This document shows, one piece after another, positions 26,125 through 34,484 of a stretch of DNA of 64,000 bases. Both the position numbers and the translations under genes were made by a program. The stretch comes from Betaproteobacteria bacterium (lineage in GTDB: Bacteria > Pseudomonadota > Gammaproteobacteria > Burkholderiales > Casimicrobiaceae): assembly GCA_016704895.1 (NCBI GenBank), contig JADIZG010000005.1, positions 45,379-109,378 on the forward strand. Reading direction: 5' to 3'. The notes beneath the pieces are model-generated. The model ran no database searches and had not been told where the DNA came from. It saw only the letters and a list, made by a program, of their open reading frames with translations. Position 1 is the stretch's first letter. The number at the start of each line of letters is the position of its first letter.

Positions 26125-27359
26125 TCCGCGTGTCCCTCGGACGGCGGCGGGCGCTCGCGTGGGCGCTCATGCCGGCGGCCCAGCTCCTCGTGCCAGGCGC
26201 GTGGGCGCAGGCGGCGCGCATCGCGTCCGCGCGCGTCTGGCCGGCGCAGGAATACACGCGGCTCATCCTCGAGTCGACCGCGCCCCTCGCCTGGCAGGTC
26301 CTCGCGCTCAAGGATCCCGAGCGCATCGTGCTCGACCTCGACGGCATCGACGTCGGTCCCGAGATCGCCGGCCTCGCGCAGCGCGTCCATCCCGGCGACC
26401 CGCATCTCGCGGGCATCCGCTACGGTCGCAAGTCCCCGACGGTGCTGCGCCTGGTGCTCGACCTGAAGAACGAGGTCGTCGCGCAGGCGTTCGCGCTGAA
26501 GCCGGTCGCCGAGTTCGGGCACCGCCTCGTCCTCGACCTGATCCCCGCGACGCCGCCCGACCCGCTGATGGCGCTGCTCGACGCCGATCGCGCGGCACCG
26601 GGGCCGCCCTCGGTGGAGACGCGCCCGCGCGAGAGCGCGCCCGCGCGCCGCGACGCGGCGCGCCGCATCACCGTCGCGATCGACCCGGGCCACGGCGGCG
26701 AGGATTCCGGCGCGATCGGGCGTCGTGGGACCTACGAGAAGCACGTCGCGCTCGCGATCTCGCGCAAGCTCAAGGCGATCCTCGACGGCGACGCGACGGT
26801 GAGGCCCGTGCTCACGCGCGACGACGACTATTTCGTGCCGCTCGCGACGCGCGTGCAGAAGGCCAGGCGCGCGCAGGCCGACCTCCTGGTGTCGATCCAC
26901 GCCGACGCCTTCCGCGAGCCGAGGGCGCGCGGCTCGTCGGTGTTCGCGCTGTCCGAGAACGGCGCGACGAGCGCGGCGGCGCGCTGGCTCGCGCAGAAGG
27001 AGAACGACGCGGACCTGATCGGCGGCGTCAACCTGGACGTCCGCGACCCGGTGCTGGCGCGCACGCTGCTCGACCTGTCGCAGGCCGCCCAGATCAACGA
27101 CAGCATGAAGGCCGGCCGCCACGTGCTGCAGGAGCTCGCCGAGGTCAACGCGCTGCACAAGCGCGAGGTCGAGCAGGCCGGCTTCGCGGTGCTGAAGGCG
27201 CCGGACGTGCCGTCGATCCTGATCGAGACCGCGTTCATCTCGAACCCGGACGAGGAGCTCAAGCTGCGCGACCCGCGCCACCAGGCGCGCTACGCCGAGT
27301 CGATCGCCGACGGGATCAAGCGTTACTTCTCGCGCAATCCGCCCCTGGCGCGCGGGTAG
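26085..27359 (+). CDS. amiC: N-acetylmuramoyl-L-alanine amidase AmiC type
   Basis: Periplasmic amidase that cleaves septal peptidoglycan between MurNAc and L-Ala, 424 residues. An N-terminal signal with consecutive arginines (LGRRRALAWALMPAAQLL) is compatible with Tat export, as for E. coli AmiC. The AMIN domain for septal targeting is at about 40-150 (YTRLILESTAPLAWQVLAL). The Amidase_3 domain is at about 195-420, with zinc ligands and catalytic Glu in DPGHGGEDSGAIG, SIHADA and ILIETAFISN. The gene follows tsaE with overlap, a common tsaE-amidase order in proteobacteria. Confidence 0.95.
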   Translation: MRSRDTNGAPGALIRVSLGRRRALAWALMPAAQLLVPGAWAQAARIASARVWPAQEYTRLILESTAPLAWQVLALKDPERIVLDLDGIDVGPEIAGLAQRVHPGDPHLAGIRYGRKSPTVLRLVLDLKNEVVAQAFALKPVAEFGHRLVLDLIPATPPDPLMALLDADRAAPGPPSVETRPRESAPARRDAARRITVAIDPGHGGEDSGAIGRRGTYEKHVALAISRKLKAILDGDATVRPVLTRDDDYFVPLATRVQKARRAQADLLVSIHADAFREPRARGSSVFALSENGATSAAARWLAQKENDADLIGGVNLDVRDPVLARTLLDLSQAAQINDSMKAGRHVLQELAEVNALHKREVEQAGFAVLKAPDVPSILIETAFISNPDEELKLRDPRHQARYAESIADGIKRYFSRNPPLARG

Positions 27360-27451
27360 TCGCGCGCGTCGGCCCGGCCTGAGGCCGCGCCCAGCCGGGG
27401 GGCGGGGGCCGGCGCCTTTGGGGGGGCAGCAGGTTCGTTTAGAATCCGCGC

Positions 27452-27984
27452 GTGCTCCGCTTCTTCGTCCTGTTCCTGCTGATCCAGGCCACCCTGTTCG
27501 GCCTCGAGCTCACGCCGCCCGTGCAGCGGTGGTTCGTCGTTCCGTGGACGAACGCGCTCGCGCAGATCTCGACGGCGATCGTCACGTTCTTCGACCCCAA
27601 CGTCGTCGCCGTCGGCAAGGTGATGCGCAGCACGACCAACGGATTCGCCGTCTCGATCGAGGCCGGCTGCAACGGCGTCGAGGCCACGATCGTGCTGCTC
27701 GCGGCGATCCTCGCGTTCCCGGCGCCGTGGAAGCACAAGCTGGCGGGGCTGGCCGCCGGCATCGTCGCGGTGCAGGGCTGAACATCCTGCGCGTGATCAG
27801 CCTGTTCTACCTCGGGCAGTGGGACTACCAGGTCTTCGAGTGGGCGCACCTGTACGTCTGGCAGGCGCTGATCATGCTCGACGTGCTGGTCGTGTGGCTG
27901 GTCTGGGTGCGCACGCTGCCTCGCGCGCCGGGCGACGACCGCGCACCGCCCGCCCCCCCCGACGCGGCGGTCGCCTCCGCCTGA
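27452..27984 (+). CDS. xrtH: Exosortase H (XrtH), frameshifted
   Basis: Polytopic inner-membrane cysteine transpeptidase that processes proteins with a C-terminal sorting signal. Exosortase H is linked to IPTLxxWG-CTERM substrates. The catalytic Cys is in EAGCNGVEA (about 69-77), the Arg in NILRVISLFY, and the His in WAHLYVWQALIM. The frame stops at VAVQG. Adding one G to the run at 27775-27777 gives VQGLNILRV and the rest of the protein. The GTG start at 27452 lies only six bases after a TAGAAT (27440-27445), so the message may be leaderless. The partner protein gene follows directly. Confidence 0.85.
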
Positions 27985-27985
27985 C

Positions 27986-28618
27986 GTGGACGCTCCGCCG
28001 ACCCCCGGCGCCGGCGCGCCCGCCGGCGCGCCGCGCGGCCGCTCGCCGCTCGCGCGCTTCGTCCTCAAGGTGATCCTTTGGCTGCCGGTGACCTTCGCGG
28101 TCTGGTACCTCGTTTCGCCCGCGTTGATGTGGGTCGTGAAGCTCGTCGCGGGGGTCGCGGTGATGCCCTTCGGCGACCTCGTGCGCACGGTCGAGCAGAC
28201 CGGCTCGACGCTGCAGTTCGTGACCTCGCTCAAGCCCGGGCAGGCGGCGGGCGCCGGCGTGGTCAGCGTCTCGGTCGACGGGCTGCTCTATTCGTTCGGG
28301 ATGCCGATGTTCGCGGCGCTCACGCTCGCCGCGCGCGAGCAGGCGCGCTGGAAGCTGCTCGCGATCGGCATCGCGGCGCTCGTGCCGTTCGTCACGTTCG
28401 GCGTCATCGCCGACTTCCTGAAGAACGTCGCGATCACGGCGGGGCCGCTCGTCGCGTCGCAGGCGGGCTTCTCGGCGCCGCAGCGGGAGATGATCGCGTT
28501 CGCCTACCAGTTCGGCACGCTGATCATGCCGACGGTCGTGCCCGCGGTCGTGTGGGTCGTGACCCACCGGGCGTTCCTCGAGCGGATGCGCGGCGCGACC
28601 AGAACCCCGTCGGCCTGA
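27986..28618 (+). CDS. Exosortase H-associated membrane protein
   Basis: A 210-residue membrane protein starting with GTG two bases after the xrtH frame. It has five or so hydrophobic segments (VLKVILWLPVTFAVWYLV; LMWVVKLVAGVAVMPF; LLAIGIAALVPFVTFGVIADFL; FGTLIMPTVVPAVVWVVTH). Position and layout match the family of membrane proteins that accompany XrtH in betaproteobacteria. The molecular role is not established. The last codons run into the GTCGG/CCGAC repeat, and its 3' end overlaps the tail of the opposite-strand acyl-CoA synthetase frame. Confidence 0.8.
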   Translation: MDAPPTPGAGAPAGAPRGRSPLARFVLKVILWLPVTFAVWYLVSPALMWVVKLVAGVAVMPFGDLVRTVEQTGSTLQFVTSLKPGQAAGAGVVSVSVDGLLYSFGMPMFAALTLAAREQARWKLLAIGIAALVPFVTFGVIADFLKNVAITAGPLVASQAGFSAPQREMIAFAYQFGTLIMPTVVPAVVWVVTHRAFLERMRGATRTPSA

Positions 28619-30317
28619 AGGCCGACCCACAGCGCCGTGGGTCGGCCTTACGGAAGGCGTGGCTAAGCCCGACCCGCCTGGACTTGCGTTCGCGTTCCCG
28701 CTCGCGCAGCACCCGCCGCTGGACTTTGCCGGTCGTCGTCATCGGCAGCGCGTCGATGAACTCGATCTCGCGCGGATATTCGTAAGGCGCGAGCTTGCCG
28801 CGGACGTGCTGCCGGATGTCCTCCTCGAGCGCGGCCGACGGCGCGTGCCCCGGCGCGAGCACGACGTAGGCCTTGACGACGTTGCCGCGCTCCTCGTCGG
28901 GCGACGGGACGACCGCCGCGTTCGCGACCGCCGCGTGCTTCACGAGGCAGTTCTCGATCTCGGAGGGGCCGATACGGTAGCCTGCAGCCTTGAACATGTC
29001 GTCCGCGCGACCCTGGTACCAGAGGTCCCCGCGCTCGTCCATCGCCGCGACGTCGCCGGTGCGGCACCAGTCGCCCGTGTACTTCGCGCGCGTTCCCTCG
29101 GGGTTGCCGGCGTACTCGATGAAGAACACGGGGTCGGGCGTGCCGTCGGGCGCGATGCGGTTCACCGCGACCTCGCCGGGCTCGCCGCGCGGCAGCTCGC
29201 GGCCGTCGTCGTCGATGACGGCGACCCGGTGGCCCGGGTAGGGTCGGCCCATCGAGCCCGGCTTCGCCGGCCACAGCTCGTGCGAGTTGCCGACGATGTA
29301 GTTCATCTCGGTCTGGCCGAACATCTCGTTGATCGTGACGCCGAGCGCATCGCGCGCCCACTCGAACACGGTCGAGCCGACCGACTCTCCGGCGCTCATG
29401 ATCGAGCGCAGCGGAACCTCGAAGCGCTCGCGCGGGCGCGGGAACGCCTTCATCATCATCTTGAGCGCGGTCGGGAACAGGAACGCGTTGCGGACGCCGT
29501 ACTTCTCGATCAGCGCGAACGCGCGCTCCGGGTCGAAGCGGCCGCGGTAACCGACGATCGGCTGGCCGTGGTAGAGCGTCGGCAGCAGCGCGTCCATGAG
29601 CCCGCCGGTCCACGCCCAGTCGGCCGGCGACCAGAAGAGGTCGCCCTCGCGCGGATACCCGTCGTGCGAGTGCGTGAAGCCGGGCAGGTTGCCGATCAGG
29701 CACGAGTGCGGCATCAGCGCGCCCTTCGGCGGGCCGGTGGTGCCGCTCGTGTAGATGACGAGCGCCGGGTCGGTCGGCTTCGTCGCGACCGCATCGAAGT
29801 GCGGCGATGCCCGGGCGAGCAGGTCGTCCCACGAATGGACCCCCGACTCGCGCGCGCCCGCCACGCCGATCACGTGCGCGATGCCCGGGCATCGCTCGCG
29901 GATCGGCACGAGGTTCGGCAGCGAGTGCGGATCGACGATCGCGACTTTCGCTTCGCTGTGCACGAGGCGGTACTCGAGCGCCTCGGGGCCGAACAGGAAC
30001 GACAGCGGCACGGCGACGGCGCCCAATCGGTAGACGGCGATGTGCGCGATCGCGGTCTCCGGGCGCTGCGGCAGCATCAGCGCGACGCGGTCGCCGCGCC
30101 CGACGCCGAGCGCCGCGAGCGCGTTGGACAGGCGGTTCGCGCGCTGCTGCAGGTCCCAGTACGTGTACGCGGCGGTCTCGCCCGACTCGTCCTCCCAGTA
30201 CAGCGCGAAGCGCGACCGGTCGTTCGCCCAGCGAGCGCAGCAGGCATCGCCGATGTTGAACGACGAGGGCACGTCCCAGCGGAACGCGCGGTGGATGTCG
30301 GCGTAGCGATCCTTCAT
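28524..30317 (-). CDS. AMP-forming acyl-CoA synthetase (medium-chain/ACSM type) with read-through tail
   Basis: Adenylate-forming enzyme that activates a carboxylic acid with ATP and CoA. Motifs in order are YTSGTTGPPKGALMPH (A3, about 180), NEMFGQTEMNYIVG (A5, about 335), YTGDWCRTGD (A7), KAAGYRIGPSEIE (A8), and TTTGKVQRRVLRE (A10 Lys, about 540). The family body ends near residue 552. The frame then continues through the repeat at 28612-28674 (VGLSHAFRKADP) and into the 3' end of the opposite gene before stopping at 28524. The original stop was probably lost to the repeat. Substrate unknown. Confidence 0.88.
   Translation of the reverse strand: MKDRYADIHRAFRWDVPSSFNIGDACCARWANDRSRFALYWEDESGETAAYTYWDLQQRANRLSNALAALGVGRGDRVALMLPQRPETAIAHIAVYRLGAVAVPLSFLFGPEALEYRLVHSEAKVAIVDPHSLPNLVPIRERCPGIAHVIGVAGARESGVHSWDDLLARASPHFDAVATKPTDPALVIYTSGTTGPPKGALMPHSCLIGNLPGFTHSHDGYPREGDLFWSPADWAWTGGLMDALLPTLYHGQPIVGYRGRFDPERAFALIEKYGVRNAFLFPTALKMMMKAFPRPRERFEVPLRSIMSAGESVGSTVFEWARDALGVTINEMFGQTEMNYIVGNSHELWPAKPGSMGRPYPGHRVAVIDDDGRELPRGEPGEVAVNRIAPDGTPDPVFFIEYAGNPEGTRAKYTGDWCRTGDVAAMDERGDLWYQGRADDMFKAAGYRIGPSEIENCLVKHAAVANAAVVPSPDEERGNVVKAYVVLAPGHAPSAALEEDIRQHVRGKLAPYEYPREIEFIDALPMTTTGKVQRRVLRERERERKSRRVGLSHAFRKADPRRCGSAFRPTGFWSRRASARGTPGGSRPTRPRARPSA
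28612..28674. repeat. GTCGG/CCGAC inverted-repeat element between convergent genes
   Basis: The sequence reads CGTCGGCCTGAAGGCCGACC, then CAC-AGCGCC-GTGGGTCGGCC, and ends in TAAGCCCGACCC. It is related to the two copies at 15750-15914 but slightly degenerate. It overlaps the stop of the exosortase H partner gene and forms the tail of the acyl-CoA synthetase frame. Confidence 0.75.
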
Positions 30318-30384
30318 CGCACGGAAGAATACAGCGCAGGGCCGGCGAACGCGATGCCGCGCTTCCGTGAACAGGACCGTTGCC

Positions 30385-30572
30385 GGCCCCTCGTCGACGC
30401 AGCGACGCCGCGGCCTCTCTGGGCGGCGGCCGGGAGTGTGCGCCTGGGGGCCGGCCCTGTCGACGCAGGCGCGGCCCGGCGGGCGGCGTGTCGGCCGCCT
30501 GCGGCGATCGCAGGCGCGCGTCGCCGATCCCCAAGCTTTGCTTGGGGCCCCTCGTCGACGCAGCGACGCCGC
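30385..30572. repeat. Cluster of short repeats in the gap between acyl-CoA synthetase and PilZ-like genes
   Basis: A 27-bp direct repeat (core CCCCTCGTCGACGCAGCGAC) occurs at about 30385-30411 and 30546-30572. Between the copies lies the hairpin repeat 30487-30525, whose stem GCCTGCG/CGCAGGC surrounds GCGAT. It recurs with one mismatch at 34445-34484. A small inverted repeat CCCCAAGC/GCTTGGGG follows at about 30529-30547. The block abuts the stop codon of the PilZ-like gene. No gene is seen in 30318-30571. Confidence 0.75.
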
Positions 30573-32290
30573 TACGCCCGGCCGAAGCCGGGCGCGACGG
30601 TCACGGGCGAGAGCGAGTCGCCGTTGCCGAGGTCGAGCGGCTCGACCGCCGCCCACACCCAGTCCGGCTGCTGCTCGATGAGCCGCCCGAAGCGGATCGG
30701 CACGGTCTGGCGCGGCGTGTTGAGGCGAAAGCGCCGCGCCGGCTGGTACTCGACGGCGGGGACGATCAGCGACTGGACGGCGGTCTCGCCTTCGCGCTTG
30801 CGCAGCGCGAGGAACAGCCCGGCGAACACGCGTCCGTCGAGCGTCGAATTCTCGCCCTCGACCGAGTAGGTGCTCTCGCGTCCGCGCTTCTGCTCGCAGA
30901 GCTCGACGCCGATGAGCGTGTTCGCGATCACCTGCAGCCCGATCTCGGCGCGGTCCGACGTGAGGCGCCTCATCCGGCGGACGATGCCCAGCGTCCAGAA
31001 TGCGTGGCCGTACGGTCGAATCGCCGCCAGCGTGTTGAGCGTCACCGCGGAGGCTGCGCTCATCGGCGCGACCAGCCGGAAGCCGGTCTGCGAGATGTCC
31101 TTCACCTCCCAGGGGCCGCCGGCCGCGCCCGAGGTCGTCAGGCGCCGGCGCGCGAGCTCCCGCCGCCTGTCGTCCTCGTTCCGGGCGTGTCCGAAGACGG
31201 CGAGTTCCATCGTGCCGCCGAAGCTCTTGCCGGATTCGATGCGAGGCAGCGGGTCGCGCTCCTCCTCGTGCAGGAAGCCCGCGATCTTCGAGAACCCGAC
31301 GATCGCGTCGACGACGCCGACGGCCGCCGTGCGCTCGCCGCGACGCGCGAACGGCCGGAACTCCGGGTCGACCTGCGAGGCGAGCTTCGTGAGGAGCGCG
31401 AGTTGCTCGCTGCGCCGCGGCGTCCGGTCGGAGAGCGGCTGGTGGCGGATCTTCTGCTCGATCACGACGACGTTCTGCATCAGCATCGCGTGCAGCGGCC
31501 GCGTGTCGAGGAACAGCACGCGCCCCTCGAGCGGCGCGGGCGTGGTGCGGCGCTTCAGGCCCTCGCGGCTCCCGAGGTCGACGTAGAACGAGGACACCGA
31601 CGACGGCGCGAGCGTGAGGCGCAGCGGCGCGCACCACTCGTCGAGCTCGCCCGCCACCCACTCGAGGTGGCGCGCGGTGAGGTTGCCCGCGTTCATGAGC
31701 TGGAGCACGAGCACCGTCAGGTACGCGTGCTCGATCGTCGACGCGTGCGCGCCTTCGCCGCCCACCTGGTGGCGCTCGATCGTGCGGCCGCACGCGAGCG
31801 AGAAGAGCGAGTGCAGCTCCGCCCACTTGGCCGGGATCCACTGCTCGTAGCGGTAGAGCCGGATCTTCGCCTCGAGGCCGAGGTGCACGATCTGCCGCGC
31901 GATCAGCTCCGGCAGCAGCGCCTGCCACTTGCCGCTCTGCGCGTGGTCGGAAACGTCGTGCGAGAACGCCGCGTACGCGAGCAGGAACGCCTGCGTCATG
32001 TCGAACATCGCGGACCACAGCTGGTGCTCGATGCGGGAGCTGCGGCTCGCGTGCTCGATGTACTGGGCCGTCAGCGACTCGCGCACAGGCTGCGCCAGCG
32101 TGTCCGCGCGGAACACCGCCTCGAGCATCGCGGGCGTGCGTGCGCGTCCGCGCTCCGCGATCGCGCCGAGCGAGCTCATGAGCTCCGCGTGGATCGCGAG
32201 CGGATCGCCTGCAGGCTGCGCGGCGAACCAGCGCTCCGCCGATTTCGCGTCGACGAGCGGGTCGCGGGTGGTCTTGCCGAATCCGAACAT
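30572..32290 (-). CDS. Cytosolic protein with a C-terminal PilZ-like region, otherwise unknown
   Basis: A 572-residue protein starting MFGFGKTTRDPLVDAKSAERW. The first 300 residues are helical and lack known catalytic motifs. From about 400 a PilZ-like signature appears (RRELARRRL, later VKDISQTGFRLVAPMS, which matches the D/NxSxxG half of the cyclic-di-GMP site), with a further beta-rich region to the C-terminus. This suggests a c-di-GMP effector, but the RxxxR half is not unequivocal. The gene is divergent from the MerR-type regulator. Function is not assigned. Confidence 0.75.
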   Translation of the reverse strand: MFGFGKTTRDPLVDAKSAERWFAAQPAGDPLAIHAELMSSLGAIAERGRARTPAMLEAVFRADTLAQPVRESLTAQYIEHASRSSRIEHQLWSAMFDMTQAFLLAYAAFSHDVSDHAQSGKWQALLPELIARQIVHLGLEAKIRLYRYEQWIPAKWAELHSLFSLACGRTIERHQVGGEGAHASTIEHAYLTVLVLQLMNAGNLTARHLEWVAGELDEWCAPLRLTLAPSSVSSFYVDLGSREGLKRRTTPAPLEGRVLFLDTRPLHAMLMQNVVVIEQKIRHQPLSDRTPRRSEQLALLTKLASQVDPEFRPFARRGERTAAVGVVDAIVGFSKIAGFLHEEERDPLPRIESGKSFGGTMELAVFGHARNEDDRRRELARRRLTTSGAAGGPWEVKDISQTGFRLVAPMSAASAVTLNTLAAIRPYGHAFWTLGIVRRMRRLTSDRAEIGLQVIANTLIGVELCEQKRGRESTYSVEGENSTLDGRVFAGLFLALRKREGETAVQSLIVPAVEYQPARRFRLNTPRQTVPIRFGRLIEQQPDWVWAAVEPLDLGNGDSLSPVTVAPGFGRA

Positions 32291-32612
32291 GACTGGCACG
32301 CGGCGTCCGGGCCGCGCCCCGGGGCCCCATGCGTCGGGCTGCCGGCGCGCCGGCACGGACGCCTTGCGCGTGGCGCTCCGGGCGGGTGGGCGAACGGCCG
32401 ATCTTCGCCCAAGCGCGCGAGCGCGGCAAGGACGCGAAGCCTTAGGTGGCACGCATTGTGCTGTTCAGCACGTGCGGTCGGCCGGCTGGCGTCGGGCGGC
32501 GCGAAAATTCCCGGCGCGGGGCGCCACGTGCTCGCCTCGCCGCCATTCATGGTAGCTTGTGCATTACATACTGAACGGGTCAACTGACGCCGTTGGAACA
32601 GGATCGACGCTC
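32291..32612. promoter_or_regulatory. Divergent control region between the PilZ-like and MerR-type genes
   Basis: This 322-bp region separates divergent genes. A perfect inverted repeat GTGCTG-TT-CAGCAC lies at 32458-32471, and an unusually AT-rich patch lies at 32545-32575 (GCATTACATACTGAAC), where a promoter for the regulator is likely (weak TTCATG/TACTGA pair, 17-base spacing). Either element could be the site of autoregulation. Neither matches a known operator with confidence. Confidence 0.35.
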
Positions 32613-33635
32613 ATGGGCATCTTGATCAAGGCACCCAGCCGCCGCAGCGAACCCCGGCTGGCCGCGCTCGACACGCCGGCCCCGGCGGGCGACCTTCGCG
32701 GCGCGCTGCACATCCGCGAGGTGGTCCGGACGACCGGGCTGCGCCGCGAGCAGCTCTACATGTGGCAGCGCCGCTACGGCTTCCCGTCGCCGCTGCGCGA
32801 TCCGTTCGGCGACCGCGTCTATCCGCCGGACCAGGTCGCGCGCCTCAAGCTGATCAAGCAGCTTCTGTCCGAAGGCTGGCGGGCCGGGGCGGTGGTGCCG
32901 TTGTCCGACACGGCGCTCCATTCGATGCTCGGGCTCGCCGTCGATGCGCCGACGCCGCTGCCGCAGGAAATCGAAACGGCGGTGAAGCTCCTGTCGCAGC
33001 ATCGCGTGGGCGAGATGCAGAACCACCTGTCGAAGCTCCTCGTCGGCCAGGGGCTGCGGCGATTCCTCGAGCAGACGCTGATCCCGCTGAACGAGGCGGT
33101 GCACGAGCGCGTCGTCCGCGGCGAGATGCAGAATTTCCAGGAGCTGCGCTTCGCCGACCTCGCGCAGCGCCTGCTGCGCGACGTGACGCGGCTCGTCCGC
33201 CCGACGCGGGACGCGAAGCTCGTGCTGCTCGCGACGCCGCCCAACGATCCGAACCAGCTCGGGCTCGCGATCCTCGAGCTCCTGCTGTTCACCGACGGCG
33301 TCAACTGCCTGACGCTCGGCGCAGGGGTGCCGGCGCAGGAGATCGCAGGGGCCGCCGCCGCCTACAAGGTCGCCGGCGTCGTGCTGCTGTTCGACCGCGG
33401 CATCTCGGGCAAGATCGCCGGCCAGGAGATCCGCAGCCTTCGACAGGCGCTGCCGCCGACGATGCCGCTGATGGTCAGCGGCCGTGCGGTCAACCTGCTC
33501 GCGAAGCCGATCCCGGACGTCCGGACGGCGGTCGACTTCAGCTCGGTGATGGCCTCGATCCGCGATCTGGGCGTGCTGCCCGCGTCGCCGGTCGCACTGG
33601 TCGGCGTCGTCCCGCAGGAACCGCAGCGGGCGTAA
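32613..33635 (+). CDS. MerR-family transcriptional regulator with a degenerate B12-binding-like domain
   Basis: A 340-residue regulator. An N-terminal MerR helix-turn-helix is at about 32-100 (LHIREVVRTTGLRREQLYMWQRRYGFP), followed by a CarH/LitR-like helical bundle and a Rossmann-like domain (LVLLATPPNDPNQLGLAILELLL; VNCLTLGAGVPAQEIAGAAAAY). In light-sensing CarH/LitR proteins the bundle carries an E-H motif and the Rossmann domain a His that binds cobalt. Here the matching positions read FQEL and DPNQLG, so both His residues are absent. The ATG at 32613 has AGGA upstream. A longer GTG start at 32559 is possible. Confidence 0.88.
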   Translation: MGILIKAPSRRSEPRLAALDTPAPAGDLRGALHIREVVRTTGLRREQLYMWQRRYGFPSPLRDPFGDRVYPPDQVARLKLIKQLLSEGWRAGAVVPLSDTALHSMLGLAVDAPTPLPQEIETAVKLLSQHRVGEMQNHLSKLLVGQGLRRFLEQTLIPLNEAVHERVVRGEMQNFQELRFADLAQRLLRDVTRLVRPTRDAKLVLLATPPNDPNQLGLAILELLLFTDGVNCLTLGAGVPAQEIAGAAAAYKVAGVVLLFDRGISGKIAGQEIRSLRQALPPTMPLMVSGRAVNLLAKPIPDVRTAVDFSSVMASIRDLGVLPASPVALVGVVPQEPQRA

Positions 33636-33645
33636 AATTCGCGGG

Positions 33646-33819
33646 GTGAGCCCCCCGCCGCTGCCGTTCTCGTCCGGTTCGCCGCCACGCTCGCGCTGGT
33701 CGCGCGTGGCGATGCACCTGATCGGCCTCCTGGCGGCAGGCGTGATCGCGTGGCTCCTCTGGCGGGGCTGGCGCCAACCCGAGTTGCTGCTCGACCTGGC
33801 GAACATGCGCCTGTGCTGA
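33646..33819 (+). CDS. Small single-pass membrane protein, 57 residues
   Basis: GTG-started frame 10 bases after the regulator gene. It encodes a Pro/Ser-rich N-terminus, one TM segment (VAMHLIGLLAAGVIAWLLWRGW) and a short tail ending ANMRLC. A TAAAAT at 33633-33638 lies seven bases upstream of the GTG, overlapping the previous stop. It is the first of three small membrane-protein frames in a row. Function unknown. Confidence 0.6.
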   Translation: MSPPPLPFSSGSPPRSRWSRVAMHLIGLLAAGVIAWLLWRGWRQPELLLDLANMRLC

Positions 33820-33832
33820 ACGCGGGCCGAGG

Positions 33833-34063
33833 GTGACGCTCCCGACGATCCGTCGCGCGTTGGGCATCGCGGGCACCGTGCTGCTCGGCGGCGCGCTGGC
33901 GCTGGCGCCGATCGCGGCGTTCGGAGGCGACATGCGCATCGTGTCCGGCACCGGCATCGCCGGCATCGTGCTGCTGATCGTCATGCGCCTGCTGCCACGC
34001 CCCCCCGAGCCGGACGACGATGCGCGCCCGGCGACCGGCGACGACGTTCCTCCGCCGCCGTGA
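33833..34063 (+). CDS. Small membrane protein, 76 residues
   Basis: GTG-started frame 13 bases after the preceding small gene. It has two hydrophobic segments (ALGIAGTVLLGGALALAPIAAF; GTGIAGIVLLIVMRLL) and an acidic Pro-rich tail. There is no recognisable family. It is probably part of the same transcript as the neighbours. Confidence 0.55.
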   Translation: MTLPTIRRALGIAGTVLLGGALALAPIAAFGGDMRIVSGTGIAGIVLLIVMRLLPRPPEPDDDARPATGDDVPPPP

Positions 34064-34085
34064 CGCCGCGCGGCATCCCGCGACG

Positions 34086-34367
34086 ATGATCCGAACCCTC
34101 GCGCTGTTCACGCTCCTTGCCGGATTCGCGCTGGGTGCGCTCGCGCAACTGGGCGAGGCGCCCGGGCTCGTGCCCTGGAGCTTCGGCGCCGCCGTGGCCG
34201 CGCTCGTGCTCTGGCTCGCCGGCGCGGTGGTCGACGGGCGGACGAAAGGCGGCGAGCCGGAGGGCGGCGCATTCGACCCCGATCCGGCCTCGTGGGACAG
34301 CCACCCCGGCACGAAGGAAGCTGCGGCGCGCGGCGACACCGGCGCGGCGGACGGCGACGACGCCTGA
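34086..34367 (+). CDS. Small membrane protein, 93 residues
   Basis: The ATG at 34086 starts a frame with two hydrophobic segments (LALFTLLAGFALGALAQLG; WSFGAAVAALVLWLAGAVV) and a long acidic tail (residues 50-93). It follows the 76-residue frame by 22 bases. No family recognised. The gap after it (34368-34484) holds only the hairpin repeat. Confidence 0.55.
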   Translation: MIRTLALFTLLAGFALGALAQLGEAPGLVPWSFGAAVAALVLWLAGAVVDGRTKGGEPEGGAFDPDPASWDSHPGTKEAAARGDTGAADGDDA

Positions 34368-34444
34368 CCGGTGCAGGCATCCGGTCGCCCCGGCGCGGGC
34401 GCCGCCACGGCCTCCCTGTAACTTTTGCGTGGTGCGCGACGTTG

Positions 34445-34484
34445 CGTGTCGGCCGCCTGCGGCGATCGCAGGCGCGCGTTGCCG
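34445..34484. repeat. Second copy of the 30487 hairpin repeat
   Basis: About 39 bases match 30487-30525 with one C/T difference, containing the stem-loop GCCTGCG-GCGAT-CGCAGGC. The copy ends exactly where the hslR stop codon lies, mirroring the 30385-30572 cluster, which ends at the PilZ-like gene stop. Confidence 0.8.

Noticed and set aside
28524..32429. A single 1301-residue protein covering the acyl-CoA synthetase and upstream sequence
   Set aside because: The long open frame is a by-product of high GC. The synthetase has its own ATG at 30317, and the upstream part overlaps the real PilZ-like gene in another frame.
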